Assembly (NCBI GenBank): GCA_937951875.1
Contig: CALGAN010000035.1
Coordinates: forward strand, 1-64,000
Reading direction: 5' to 3'
DNA: 64,000 nucleotides
From: an uncultured Alkalilimnicola sp.
GTDB lineage: Bacteria > Pseudomonadota > Gammaproteobacteria > Nitrococcales > AK92
Below the pieces are notes generated by a model. It saw only the letters and a program-made list of their open reading frames with translations. It made no database searches and was not told where the DNA came from. Shown in pieces: positions 26,797 through 35,046 of the stretch (position 1 is the stretch's first letter; every line of letters begins with the position of its first letter). The position numbers were made by a program, and so were the translations under genes.

Positions 26797-28371
26797 TCAG
26801 CCTAACCGCGCCATGATTTTGTAGACGAGCAGGTCAAGCGGCATGTACAGGAAGTGCACGGCCGCCAGCCCCACGATGAGGAGAAGCGAGAAAACGGCGA
26901 TGAGCGTGATCAGCTTGCGCCGACGTCGGCGGCGCTCGCTCTCGGTGCTGATGTAGGGGATGGACACCAGCGGCGGCTGGCGGATGATCGCGCTCAGCGC
27001 CTTGGCGCCGCGCACCCGCTGGTTGAGCACCTCCAGCAGGAACGCCAGCCCACCGGACGAACCGACCGCCGCCATGAAACCGACCAGGGCCAGCTTGTGC
27101 CGGTTTGGCCGCACCGGCGCATCCGGCCGCACCGGCGGCTCCAGCAAGGTGAAGCGCTCGGCCCGCTGCTCCTCCTCCAGGCTCTCCGCCATCTCGGCCT
27201 GCGCCTGCTTGGCCCGCACCTCGTCGTACTTACGCCGCGCGTTCTCGTGATCGCGCGTCAGCATATAGATCGCCCGCTCGACCTGCGGTGTCTGCAGGAT
27301 CTGCTTCTCGACCTCGGCAAGGCGGGCGCGCACGGCTTCCTGCTGCTTGAGCAGCATGGCGCGGCGCTCCTTGACCGCGTCGATCTTCATCTGCACCTGA
27401 GCGCGCAGCAGATCGCTGCCGGTCATGGCGACCGCGCGGTTGGCGTCGGACTGCGCCCCCAGCTCCTTCTCGAGCTCGGCGATACGGGCTTCGAGCTGTT
27501 TCACATCGGGATGGTCGGGCGTATAGCGGTTCTTCCAGGCGGCCTGCTGCGCCCGCAGCTGCTGCAGCTCGGCGGCCGGTCCGGACGCCGCCCCGGCAGG
27601 CTGGCCGCGCAGGCCGGCGTTCACCGCCGCCAGCTCCAGCTCCAGGAAGCTGCGCTCCTCGTCGTTGGCCTTGAGGTCGCGCTCGATCGAGGCAAGCTGC
27701 GCCTCCAAGCGCTGGTGCATCGCCATGCGCAGCTGCAGATGCTCCGGCAAGGCGTCGGCGTGCTGCTGCTTGTACTGCGCCAGCTGCTGCTCCAGCTTCT
27801 CCAGCTCCCCCTTCAGACGGGCGGCCTCGCGCGCCAGGAACTCGGTGGTCTCGCTGGCGCGTTCAGAACGGACCTTGGCGTTCTCGGCCAGGAACAAGGT
27901 CACCAGCTCGTTGGCGACACGATAGGCGATGTCGGGCGAGCGGTGCTCGAACGACACCTTGAACGCGATGATGTCGCCGCCCCGGCGGCCAGCGCGCGCG
28001 CTGATCAGCTCGACATCGACATTGCGCTCCAAGGCAGTGACGATTTCAGTCGGCGACCAGGAGGCGCCACCATCGCCGTACAGCCGATAGCGCTCGTTGA
28101 TCCGCAACAGATTGTCGCGGGTCATGATGCGCTGGCGGATGATCTGGATCTGCTCCTCGGCGCGCCCCTTGACCGTGCTCTGGACCAGTTCCGAAGGTAT
28201 CTGTTGGGACTCCACCAGAATGGTGCCGGTCGAACGGTAGATCGGCGGCAGCGCCACCGCTATCACCACCGCGACGGCGAACACCAGCAAAAACGTCGCG
28301 ATCATCAGCGGAGCGCGGCGACGGAGGATGGCGAGATAGTCGTTGAGGGTGAGTTGAGCGTCCGCTGCCAT
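26797..28371 (-). CDS. Wzz-like polysaccharide chain-length determinant
   Basis: 524 residues. An N-terminal cytoplasmic stub (LTLNDYLAILRRRAP) is followed by a helix near 22-42, a long periplasmic coiled-coil region (about 150-400) and a second membrane segment near 425-445. A third hydrophobic stretch lies close to the C-terminus (IAVFSLLLIVGLAAVHFLY). This is the exosortase-locus subtype of Wzz/PCP proteins. It sets polymer length and activates the BY-kinase encoded next. The start ATG at 28371 fits the family N-terminus; a GTG two codons upstream is possible. It lies 11 bases after the barrel gene. Confidence 0.9.
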   Translation of the reverse strand: MAADAQLTLNDYLAILRRRAPLMIATFLLVFAVAVVIAVALPPIYRSTGTILVESQQIPSELVQSTVKGRAEEQIQIIRQRIMTRDNLLRINERYRLYGDGGASWSPTEIVTALERNVDVELISARAGRRGGDIIAFKVSFEHRSPDIAYRVANELVTLFLAENAKVRSERASETTEFLAREAARLKGELEKLEQQLAQYKQQHADALPEHLQLRMAMHQRLEAQLASIERDLKANDEERSFLELELAAVNAGLRGQPAGAASGPAAELQQLRAQQAAWKNRYTPDHPDVKQLEARIAELEKELGAQSDANRAVAMTGSDLLRAQVQMKIDAVKERRAMLLKQQEAVRARLAEVEKQILQTPQVERAIYMLTRDHENARRKYDEVRAKQAQAEMAESLEEEQRAERFTLLEPPVRPDAPVRPNRHKLALVGFMAAVGSSGGLAFLLEVLNQRVRGAKALSAIIRQPPLVSIPYISTESERRRRRRKLITLIAVFSLLLIVGLAAVHFLYMPLDLLVYKIMARLG

Positions 28372-28382
28372 AACCACGCGTC

Positions 28383-29552
28383 CTAATTCGATGACCAAGA
28401 ATAAGAAACGGTTAGTCTGACGATATGCCCGTGAACCGTCGGCGCATGCTCGTCGTCGCGCAGGCGGTAGTAGTACGAAAGACCGCCTGTCCAACTGGGC
28501 GCCAACCGGCGGCTGACGGAAGCACCGGCCCCGCAGAGCACCGAGTCGGCGGCGGCGCGCGCGCGCCGACAATTGACATGGCTCGCCAGCCTGGTTCTGT
28601 CGTCCATCGCATAGCCGAGCCCCAGGCGAGCCGAGTCGGTTTCGACGAAACCGCCATAGGCGCTGGCGGTGATGGCGCGCCGCAGACTGCCGGAAACCTC
28701 CAGCCGCTGCGCGCGGTAGCCGAACGCTCCTCCACCCTGCCAATGGATGCCGTCGCCGTCGGGCGAACGGTGGTTACCGCCGATGTCGAAGGAGACGTTG
28801 AAGTTGTCGCTCAGACGCCGGCTCACCCCCAGCACGGCGCTGGTGCTGTAGTAATCGTCCCGGTTGTCGGGGTCGTTCCGGATCCAAGAGGCCCGGGTGA
28901 AAACGCTCGAACGCGGGTCGAGCTCGTAAGCGAGGCTCACCGCGACATTCTGCTCGCCATAGTCCGGCAGGTTGCCGCTGTTCTGCTCGACCGCGCGGAC
29001 CCCGGCATCGACGCCCAGAGTCCAACGCGGCGCCAAGGCATGCGACCAGGCGAGGCTTACGCTGCCGACCTCACGCGACCCGCGTCGACCGTACAAGCGC
29101 GGATCGTCGACCGGCGCCTCCGGCTCGTCCGGCACGACCGGCCCCTCCTCCTGCGGCTCCTCCGGTTCTGCTCGCTCGAACCAGCGCAGCGAGGTCTTGG
29201 CGTAGCCGACCCGCAAACCGACACTCCCCCGCGGGTTGGCCCGTCGCCAGCCGAGGAACACGGATGGATCGTTGCGGTCGGACGCCACGGACTCGGTGGA
29301 GCGCTCGAACAACACGTTGCCACCCAACTCCAGCGAATCGCGGCCATCCGACCACGACAAACCGTAGCTGGGCCGCACGACACCGATCCAGGCGGACTCT
29401 TCGTCGTTCGCAACCAGATGCACATTGCTGTCGTACTCGCCGCTCACCGCGAGAGACGCGGAATGCCGCCAGCTGCCGGCCGCCGCGACGGCAGGGAACA
29501 ACAGGCAGCCCGACAGCAGCGCCGCCCAGCGCACCATAGTTTTCACGTCCAT
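28383..29552 (-). CDS. Outer-membrane beta-barrel protein of EPS locus
   Basis: 389 residues. A signal peptide ends at VAAA (25). Alternating amphipathic strands fill the rest, ending in an aromatic-rich C-terminal strand (VRLTVSYSWSSN), as in outer-membrane barrels. An acidic proline-rich insert (EPEEPQEEGPVVPDEPEAP) sits in one loop. Genes for such barrels recur in exosortase exopolysaccharide loci and probably form or assist the outer-membrane exit route. I chose ATG 29552 because GTGGGGG precedes it; an upstream ATG (29570) has no site. It is preceded closely by the Wza-like gene. Confidence 0.8.
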   Translation of the reverse strand: MDVKTMVRWAALLSGCLLFPAVAAAGSWRHSASLAVSGEYDSNVHLVANDEESAWIGVVRPSYGLSWSDGRDSLELGGNVLFERSTESVASDRNDPSVFLGWRRANPRGSVGLRVGYAKTSLRWFERAEPEEPQEEGPVVPDEPEAPVDDPRLYGRRGSREVGSVSLAWSHALAPRWTLGVDAGVRAVEQNSGNLPDYGEQNVAVSLAYELDPRSSVFTRASWIRNDPDNRDDYYSTSAVLGVSRRLSDNFNVSFDIGGNHRSPDGDGIHWQGGGAFGYRAQRLEVSGSLRRAITASAYGGFVETDSARLGLGYAMDDRTRLASHVNCRRARAAADSVLCGAGASVSRRLAPSWTGGLSYYYRLRDDEHAPTVHGHIVRLTVSYSWSSN

Positions 29553-29587
29553 ACGCGCCCCCACGCGCATCAACGGCACGCGCGAAG

Positions 29588-30148
29588 TCACGGAACGAGA
29601 ATCGTGTCGCCTGGCTTGAGCAGCACGTTCGACTTGAGATTCTGACCTTTGATCAGATCGTCGTAGCGAACCGGCAGCACTTCTTCCTTGCCTGCGGAAG
29701 TACGGACGATTCGGATGCTGTTGCCGCTCGCGAAGGTATCCAGCCCGCCGGCCATGCTGAGCGCCTGCATGACGGTCATCGGCCCGTTCAGAACCACCGG
29801 GCCGGGACGGTTGACCCGCCCGATCACGTAAACCTGATTGCCATCGATGGCCGTCACCACCACGGTCACGATCGGCTCGGCCAGATACTTGCGCAGGCGC
29901 GACGCCAGCTCGGCCTCCACCTGGACGGTGGTCAGCCCCGCGACCTCCACCCGTCCCGCCAGCGGGAACGTGAGGCTACCGTCCGGCAGCACCCGCACTT
30001 CACGCTGCAGCGCTTCTTCCCGCCACACCGAAATGAGCACGGCATCCCCCGGCCGCAGCCGATATGCACGATCGTCGTCCGCAGCGAAAACCGAGGAGGA
30101 AATCAGCATGAAAAGCAGGGCAAGGAAGGGTATAGCTTTCATAGCCAT
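29588..30148 (-). CDS. Wza-like polysaccharide export protein (short type)
   Basis: 186 residues: a signal peptide cut near VFAA, a polysaccharide export (Poly_export) domain starting AYRLRPGDAVLISVW, and one SLBB domain (VYVIGRVNRPGPVVL). This is the short exosortase-locus form, half the length of E. coli Wza. It has no lipobox and lacks the C-terminal amphipathic helix that forms the outer-membrane pore in Wza, so the adjacent barrel may supply the pore. Either of two nearby ATGs (30148 or 30142) could start translation. It is the first gene of the right minus-strand operon. Confidence 0.9.
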   Translation of the reverse strand: MAMKAIPFLALLFMLISSSVFAADDDRAYRLRPGDAVLISVWREEALQREVRVLPDGSLTFPLAGRVEVAGLTTVQVEAELASRLRKYLAEPIVTVVVTAIDGNQVYVIGRVNRPGPVVLNGPMTVMQALSMAGGLDTFASGNSIRIVRTSAGKEEVLPVRYDDLIKGQNLKSNVLLKPGDTILVP

Positions 30149-30185
30149 TTAGAATCGTCCATTGATATGGGCTTATGCTAACCGC

Positions 30186-30214
30186 AAAAACAAAGGGGCC
30201 ACAAGGCCCCTTTG
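30186..30214 (-). terminator. Terminator after CTERM gene
   Basis: A perfect 10-base stem (CAAAGGGGCC/GGCCCCTTTG, 4-base loop) is followed on the minus strand by TTTTTG. It separates the CTERM gene from the exporter operon downstream. Confidence 0.9.
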
Positions 30215-30237
30215 TACAAACTCAGACAATTCTAATA

Positions 30238-30765
30238 TTAGACAGAAACCACTTCGTTTTTCTGTCTGGCGAGCTTCTTGCGGCCGATCACACCGGCACC
30301 CAGCAGGGCCGAACCGAACAGCAAAGCGGCACCCGGCAGCGGAGCGGCACTGAAGTTGCCGTGGACGCTGGCATAGCCATCCGTCACCAGCTCAAGGATG
30401 TAATTACCCTTGGTGATGAACTGCTTGAGGCCCCAGACGAAGAACTCCCCCACCGAACCGATCTCGGTAGCGACAGCAATCGGGCTGCTCGGATCGAAGC
30501 CACTGAAGGTATCGTCGGTCTGATAAAGCCGCATCGATACCACATTGACGGGCGTGGAGCTGGCACTCGCTTCCAGCGTGCCGCCGGAGCCGGTGAACCG
30601 GATCGGCACCCAGAGGGTCAGATCCGCGGGATCGACGAAATCGCCCTCCCAAGTAATAGCGCCATGGTTCCCCAACTCCACCACCGGAACGACGGTGGCA
30701 GCCATCGTCATGGGCGCCGCAAGCATCAGAACGGCAGCACACAGTCCCTTGAACATGCTCTTCAT
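30238..30765 (-). CDS. CTERM-sorted secreted protein (exosortase substrate)
   Basis: 175 residues. A signal peptide (MKSMFKGLCAAVLML, cut near TMAA) is followed by a ~115-residue beta-rich body. The C-terminal sorting tag starts near 142: PLPGAALL, a hydrophobic helix (GSALLGAGVIG), then basic RKKLARQK. This three-part tag is the exosortase recognition signal; the PLPG variant is nearer the VPLPA type than classic PEP. The protein is expected to be cut at the tag and released into or attached to the extracellular matrix. GGGGGA precedes the ATG. It has its own terminator and an AT-rich upstream region with ATTAG dyads. It is the only CTERM protein in the window. Confidence 0.9.
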   Translation of the reverse strand: MKSMFKGLCAAVLMLAAPMTMAATVVPVVELGNHGAITWEGDFVDPADLTLWVPIRFTGSGGTLEASASSTPVNVVSMRLYQTDDTFSGFDPSSPIAVATEIGSVGEFFVWGLKQFITKGNYILELVTDGYASVHGNFSAAPLPGAALLFGSALLGAGVIGRKKLARQKNEVVSV

Positions 30766-30900
30766 AAATTCCCCCTTAATTGCGGTAGCGGCACGCCGGC
30801 TGACATAAACAAAAGCCACCCCGCCAGGTTGTCGACCACTACAGCGCATGCCGCTGGGGAATGATCGTTTTTGATCGCAGGTGCAGCAATGGCCCAAATA

Positions 30901-30957
30901 GACTAATTAGCGGAGCATGCCGTGCGAAGGGATTATTAGATAATTCTAATCTACTAA
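30901..30957. promoter_or_regulatory. ATTAG/CTAAT dyads upstream of CTERM gene
   Basis: CTAATTAG (30903-30910) is palindromic and ATTAGA-TAAT-TCTAAT (30935-30950) is a perfect inverted repeat. Both lie in an AT-rich patch 135-190 bases upstream of the CTERM gene start. They are candidate binding sites for an AT-preferring regulator. Confidence 0.4.
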
Positions 30958-30988
30958 AGAATAGCCGGCCGCCGGCCCGGACCGCCGG

Positions 30989-32506
30989 TCAATAAGCGTT
31001 TCTATCCCGAAACATCATGAGCGCCGTCCGGACGATGATCCGGATGTCCAGCCACACCGACCAGTTGCGCAGGTAATCCAGGTCGTAGGCGATCCGCCGC
31101 TCCATCTTCTCCAGCGTATCGGTCTCGCCGCGAAGGCCGTTGACCTGGGCCCAGCCGGTGATGCCGGGCCGGGCCTTGTGGCGGATCATGTAGCCCTTGA
31201 TGAGCTTGCGGTACAGCTCGTTGTGCGCGGTGGCGTGCGGCCGCGGCCCGACGATGCTCATACGCCCCTGCAGCACATTGATGAACTGGGGCAGCTCGTC
31301 GAGCGAGGTGGCGCGCAGGAAGCCGCCGATCGGCGTCAGACGTTGGTCGTTGCGGACCGCCTGGCGGACATCGTCGCCGTCTTCGGTGACGGTCATGCTG
31401 CGGAACTTGTAGACGACGATCTCGCGCCCGTCGAGACCGTAGCGGCGCTGCTTGAAGATCACCGGACCGGGCGAGGTGACCTTCACGGCGACGGCGATGG
31501 CCAGCATCACCGGCCAGATCATGCTGAGGATCAGCAACGCCAGCACGACGTCGGTGACGCGCTTGGCGATGCCGCTATACCCCTCGAACGGCGAATCGCA
31601 TACCGAAATCACCGGTATGCCGCCGACGTGATCGAAGCGCGCCTGGATCAGGTCGAACACGAACATGTCGGGCACGAAGAACACCGACGCCGTCGTGTCG
31701 CGCAGCGAGTCCAGCAGGCTGACGATGCGCGGCTGCGAGGTCATCGGCAGGGTGATATATATCGATTTGATGTCGTGGGCGCGCACGTACTCGGCCACAT
31801 CGGCCAGCGTGCCCAGCATTTCGGCCGGGTCGACGCCGGTGCGGCTGACCGGACGATCGTCGAAATAGCCGACGAACTCCAGCCCGGTGAGCTCGCGGTC
31901 CCTCATCGCCGCCGCCAGCGACCGGCCGATGCGGGTAGTGCCGACGATCACGGCCTTGCGCCGGCCGTCGCTGGCGCGGCGCGACAGGCGCAGCAGCCAG
32001 CAGGCGCAGGCGTGGAAGCCGATCAGGACCAGCGGCGTCAGCACGGCCCACCAGACGATCAGCCAAATGTCGAGCAGCTGGCCGGTGCCGGAAACCTGGC
32101 CGATGCCGACCATGATGCCTAGCAGCGCCAGCCAGCGACCGATAAATGCGGCAATTTGCTTATACGGCGCGGTACGGCCTAGAAAGAGCGTCGTTCCGTC
32201 GAGGATATAACCGGCCAGCAGAAAAGCGACGACGCCGGCCACGAATTCGAACCCGGATACGTCGCCGTGACGCAGGTACGCCAATGCGAAAAGCATCAGC
32301 GCCACCGCCAGCGGATCGATGACCGTCTTGAATAGAACGAACAGCGGCGACGTGCGTTCCAGCGCCCCCAGCCGCGGCCCCAACAGCGAAGTCCAGGGCA
32401 CACGGATCGCCGGCGAGTCGCCGTCGCCCCGCCGCTCGTCCCTCTCCCGAGAATCCTTGCCCGCTTGTCGATCCCTGCCGGTGGCCTGCTCCACGCTCAC
32501 ATCCAT
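30989..32506 (-). CDS. Undecaprenyl-phosphate sugar-1-phosphate transferase (WcaJ-like)
   Basis: 505 residues. Five N-terminal membrane segments and a CoA-binding-like Rossmann domain (VIVGTTRIGRSLAAAM) precede the C-terminal bacterial sugar transferase domain with KFRSMTV, DELPQFINVLQG and RPGITGWAQVNG. It primes repeat-unit synthesis by moving a sugar-1-phosphate, typically glucose, from UDP-sugar to undecaprenyl phosphate at the inner membrane. The start at 32506 (MDVSVEQ) is the first ATG in frame; a GTG at 32584 lacks a ribosome site. It is a separate unit upstream of the CTERM gene. Confidence 0.9.
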   Translation of the reverse strand: MDVSVEQATGRDRQAGKDSRERDERRGDGDSPAIRVPWTSLLGPRLGALERTSPLFVLFKTVIDPLAVALMLFALAYLRHGDVSGFEFVAGVVAFLLAGYILDGTTLFLGRTAPYKQIAAFIGRWLALLGIMVGIGQVSGTGQLLDIWLIVWWAVLTPLVLIGFHACACWLLRLSRRASDGRRKAVIVGTTRIGRSLAAAMRDRELTGLEFVGYFDDRPVSRTGVDPAEMLGTLADVAEYVRAHDIKSIYITLPMTSQPRIVSLLDSLRDTTASVFFVPDMFVFDLIQARFDHVGGIPVISVCDSPFEGYSGIAKRVTDVVLALLILSMIWPVMLAIAVAVKVTSPGPVIFKQRRYGLDGREIVVYKFRSMTVTEDGDDVRQAVRNDQRLTPIGGFLRATSLDELPQFINVLQGRMSIVGPRPHATAHNELYRKLIKGYMIRHKARPGITGWAQVNGLRGETDTLEKMERRIAYDLDYLRNWSVWLDIRIIVRTALMMFRDRNAY

Positions 32507-32916
32507 ATGCCGACGTCCTGCCAGTGATCCGCGCTGCGCCGTCCCTTGCGCCGATCTGGGCGGAACTTCCTTCCGCCCGCGCACCGCGCTGAAATATTAC
32601 AGCTACTACAAGGTATTCTGAATCGCTTTTAATTACGCCACGTATTTTATCTAATCGCCAGCCCCGTGCGTACCGAACGGCGCTCATTTTGCGGCGAGCG
32701 CGGACATATTCACATTAATTGTTTATTATTATTTAATAATAAACATTCGGTTCTTGCGCCGTAGAGCCTGATCGAGCACGGCACGCACCATCCGCGGATC
32801 GCGGAGTATCGATACGCGCCTTCGGTCGCCGAGCCGTGAGGCGGAAACGGGGAATCCGGGGCGGCGGCTAGGACTGACCAGACCTGAAGGCGGCGAAGCG
32901 AACGCTTCCGAGCCGG
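32507..32916. promoter_or_regulatory. Regulatory gap upstream of the priming transferase
   Basis: About 410 bases without a credible gene between the WcaJ-like start and the tRNA terminator. It includes an AT-rich stretch with CTAAT (32651) and a perfect palindrome at 32720-32745: arms TGTTTATTATTA and TAATAATAAACA around TT. The palindrome is a likely operator or a site for an AT-binding protein. No clear -35/-10 pair could be chosen. Confidence 0.5.
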
Positions 32917-32953
32917 AAAATAAAAACGCCCTGTTCCTGACCGGAACAGGGCG
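32917..32953 (-). terminator. Terminator of tRNA-fMet
   Basis: A perfect 11-base stem (CGCCCTGTTCC/GGAACAGGGCG, 5-base loop) is followed on the minus strand by TTTTTATTTT, 12 bases after the tRNA 3' end. Confidence 0.93.
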
Positions 32954-32965
32954 CTCATCTGAAAC

Positions 32966-33042
<77 letters not shown>

Positions 33043-33056
33043 ACTGGAGTGCCGAT

Positions 33057-33085
33057 AATGTACGGCAAGCGAGGTCGTGATGCAA
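33057..33085 (-). promoter_or_regulatory. Promoter of tRNA-fMet
   Basis: On the minus strand, TTGCAT (33080-33085) and TACATT (33057-33062) are separated by exactly 17 bases. The -10 box ends 15 bases before the mature 5' end. Matches to consensus are partial (3/6 and 4/6), but the placement is right. Confidence 0.6.
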
Positions 33086-33188
33086 GCCCCCTCCCCATCG
33101 AGCCGTCCGCGCCAACGGCCACGCGCCGCGCCTACGGACAACCGACCTGGCCGGGCGAGCGGACGACGGCCACCCACGGGAGGTGGCC

Positions 33189-33389
33189 TTATCCACATCT
33201 CGCAACGCTCGTCTCACGCCGCTCCGGTTCCTCATCGAGACACCACACAACAACGTAACGCATTGTTTTTATTGGGCAACCATTCCATGCTCAAACTGTC
33301 GCCAGAATGAGACCGGGCCAAGCGGGACGCGGATTTGCGAGGCGTATCCAGGGATTGCTCACAGACTTATCCACAGGTTTTGTGGACAA
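33189..33389. other. Cluster of three DnaA boxes
   Basis: Two perfect TTATCCACA boxes (33189-33197 and 33367-33375, plus strand) and one TTGTCCACA on the minus strand (33381-33389). The last two form an inverted pair separated by 5 bases. An AT-richer patch lies between the boxes (about 33245-33290). The surrounding 33043-33491 holds no credible gene. The cluster could be a replication origin, a DnaA-titration site like datA, or a DnaA-regulated region; no dnaA, dnaN or mnmG is nearby to settle it. Confidence 0.55.
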
Positions 33390-33491
33390 CCGACGATCGC
33401 ATCGTCCACTCAACCACTTGCCTCATTCTGATAAACCGCTATGCCAACTCTGGTCGCCAAGCGCTGTCAGCGGTGTTCATGTTGCCCCCGC

Positions 33492-33995
33492 TCACAGCGC
33501 CTCGATGCACTCCGCCATGCGCAGCTGCGGAAAGAACCGCTCGCCGTGGACGGTCACCGGCCGCTGGTTGAGCCAGAGCGACACGGCCACCGGGTCCAGC
33601 GCCAGCGAGTCCAGACTCTGCTCCAGCACGTCTTTCAGATCCTGCTGCGCCACGCGGATCGTCGCCATCACCGAACGGTCGGTGCCGCGCACGCAGCGCA
33701 TCGCCCCCAGCGCCAGCTCCACCCGCCGCAACCGCGCCAGGTCCGTGCCGTCGGCTTCCAGCACGGCCAGATACAGCATGCGGTGCCAATGGCGCAGCGC
33801 GAGCAGCTGCTCCTTGCGCACGCCCGGCAGGAACAGCAGATAACGGCTGGCGTTGTGGCAGAGCAGGACACATTGGCGGCGGCCGAAGCGGAATAGATGC
33901 CCATGCCAGCTGCCGAGCGGGCTGAGCTCCTCCAGCGGCGGATCCGCCACGTCCGGCAGGCGCTCGGCCAGCGACCGGCTACAGTAGAGAATCAT
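33492..33995 (-). CDS. Conserved hypothetical (DUF6933-like)
   Basis: 167 residues. It begins MILYCSRSLAERLPDV and continues PLGSWHGHLFRFGRRQCVLLCH, a conserved start found in small bacterial proteins that I associate with DUF6933. No signal peptide or membrane helix is visible, so it is probably cytoplasmic. Function unknown. The start is ATG at 33995 with AGGGA upstream. It stands alone, divergent from the SDR gene. Confidence 0.75.
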   Translation of the reverse strand: MILYCSRSLAERLPDVADPPLEELSPLGSWHGHLFRFGRRQCVLLCHNASRYLLFLPGVRKEQLLALRHWHRMLYLAVLEADGTDLARLRRVELALGAMRCVRGTDRSVMATIRVAQQDLKDVLEQSLDSLALDPVAVSLWLNQRPVTVHGERFFPQLRMAECIEAL

Positions 33996-34182
33996 GTCCC
34001 TGACCGTCCTTCGACTCGATCCTTCCCGGTAATGCTAGCCGGTCGCGTCCGGGATCAAACGCCGCGCCGAGCACTTTATTCGCCGTCGACCGATACACAG
34101 CCCGCCATATCCCCTACACTGGACGCGGCCGTCCGACGACGGCCATTCACGCACACAACGAACTCGACACCAGGAGGAAGCA

Positions 34183-34989
34183 ATGGGGACTCGGCTCCAA
34201 GGCAAAGTGGCGATCATCACCGGCGGCACCAGCGGCATCGGCGAGGCGACGGCTCGCAAGTTCGTGGCCGAGGGCGCCTCGGTCGTGATCGCCGGGCGCA
34301 ACGCCGACAAGGGCGAACAGCTAGCGCGCGAGCTGGGCGCGCAGGCCATGTTCCATCGCACCGACGTGACCCGCGAGGCCGACATCGCCGCGCTGGTCGA
34401 CGCCACCGTGGCCCGCTTCGGCCGGCTGGACTGCCTGTTCAATAACGCCGGCGGCCCGGATCGCGGAACGCTCGAGACCGCCACCGAGGAGGATTTCGAC
34501 TACACCATGCGGCTGCTCGCCGGCAGCGTGGTGTTCGGCATCAAGCACGCCGCGCGGGTGATGAAGGCTCAGGGCGGCGGCAGCATCATCAACAACTCCA
34601 GCATCGCCGCGCACCGCACCGGCCAGGGCGGCTACCTGTACTCGGCGGCCAAGGCCGCGGTCAGCCACATCACCCGCCTGGCCGGCCTGCAGCTGGGACC
34701 GCACGGCATCCGCGTCAACGCCATCTCGCCGGGCGCCATCGCCACGCCGATCTTCTGGGGCGGCTCGGCCCGCGCCAGCACCCTCAGCGAGGAGGAGAAC
34801 CAGCAGAAGCTGGCCAAGCTGGAGCGCAACCTGGCCCGCGCCACGCCCACGCCGCGCGCCGGCCTGGCCGACGACATCGCCAACGCCGCGCTGTTCCTGG
34901 CCAGCGACGAGGCGAGCTTCATCAACTGCCACGACCTGGTGGTGGACGGCGGCCGCATCGCCATGTTCAACGAAAAGCCGGCCGGCTGA
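34183..34989 (+). CDS. SDR family oxidoreductase
   Basis: 268 residues of the classical short-chain dehydrogenase/reductase family. The cofactor motif TGGTSGIG is at 14-21, NNAGG near 88, the catalytic Ser in NNSSIAA and the YSAAK catalytic Tyr/Lys near 150. An Arg (AGRNADKG) after the second strand hints at NADP preference. AGGAGG lies six bases before the ATG. The substrate cannot be inferred. The next gene, 57 bases downstream, encodes an AhpD-like protein and may be co-transcribed. Confidence 0.92.
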   Translation: MGTRLQGKVAIITGGTSGIGEATARKFVAEGASVVIAGRNADKGEQLARELGAQAMFHRTDVTREADIAALVDATVARFGRLDCLFNNAGGPDRGTLETATEEDFDYTMRLLAGSVVFGIKHAARVMKAQGGGSIINNSSIAAHRTGQGGYLYSAAKAAVSHITRLAGLQLGPHGIRVNAISPGAIATPIFWGGSARASTLSEEENQQKLAKLERNLARATPTPRAGLADDIANAALFLASDEASFINCHDLVVDGGRIAMFNEKPAG

Positions 34990-35046
34990 GCCACGGCAGC
35001 GCGGATCTCGGAAGAGCGTTACAACCGATAACGACAAGGTATCGCT

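Noticed and set aside
26854..28386. A 510-residue plus-strand open frame opposite the Wzz-like gene
   Set aside because: Low-complexity antisense shadow with no ribosome site or recognisable domain; the Wzz-like protein on the minus strand is clearly real.
30766..30988. A sigma-54 promoter upstream of the CTERM gene, as in some PEP-CTERM systems
   Set aside because: I looked for the GG-N10-GC spacing on the minus strand and found no acceptable match.
33043..33491. Calling this region the chromosomal origin outright
   Set aside because: Three DnaA boxes are suggestive, but no dnaA, dnaN, mnmG or parAB is near, and skew cannot be computed for the whole chromosome here.
33307..33843. A plus-strand open frame running from the DnaA-box region across the DUF6933-like gene
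   Set aside because: It is Arg/Ser-rich and has no family match, and it overlaps a conserved gene on the other strand.
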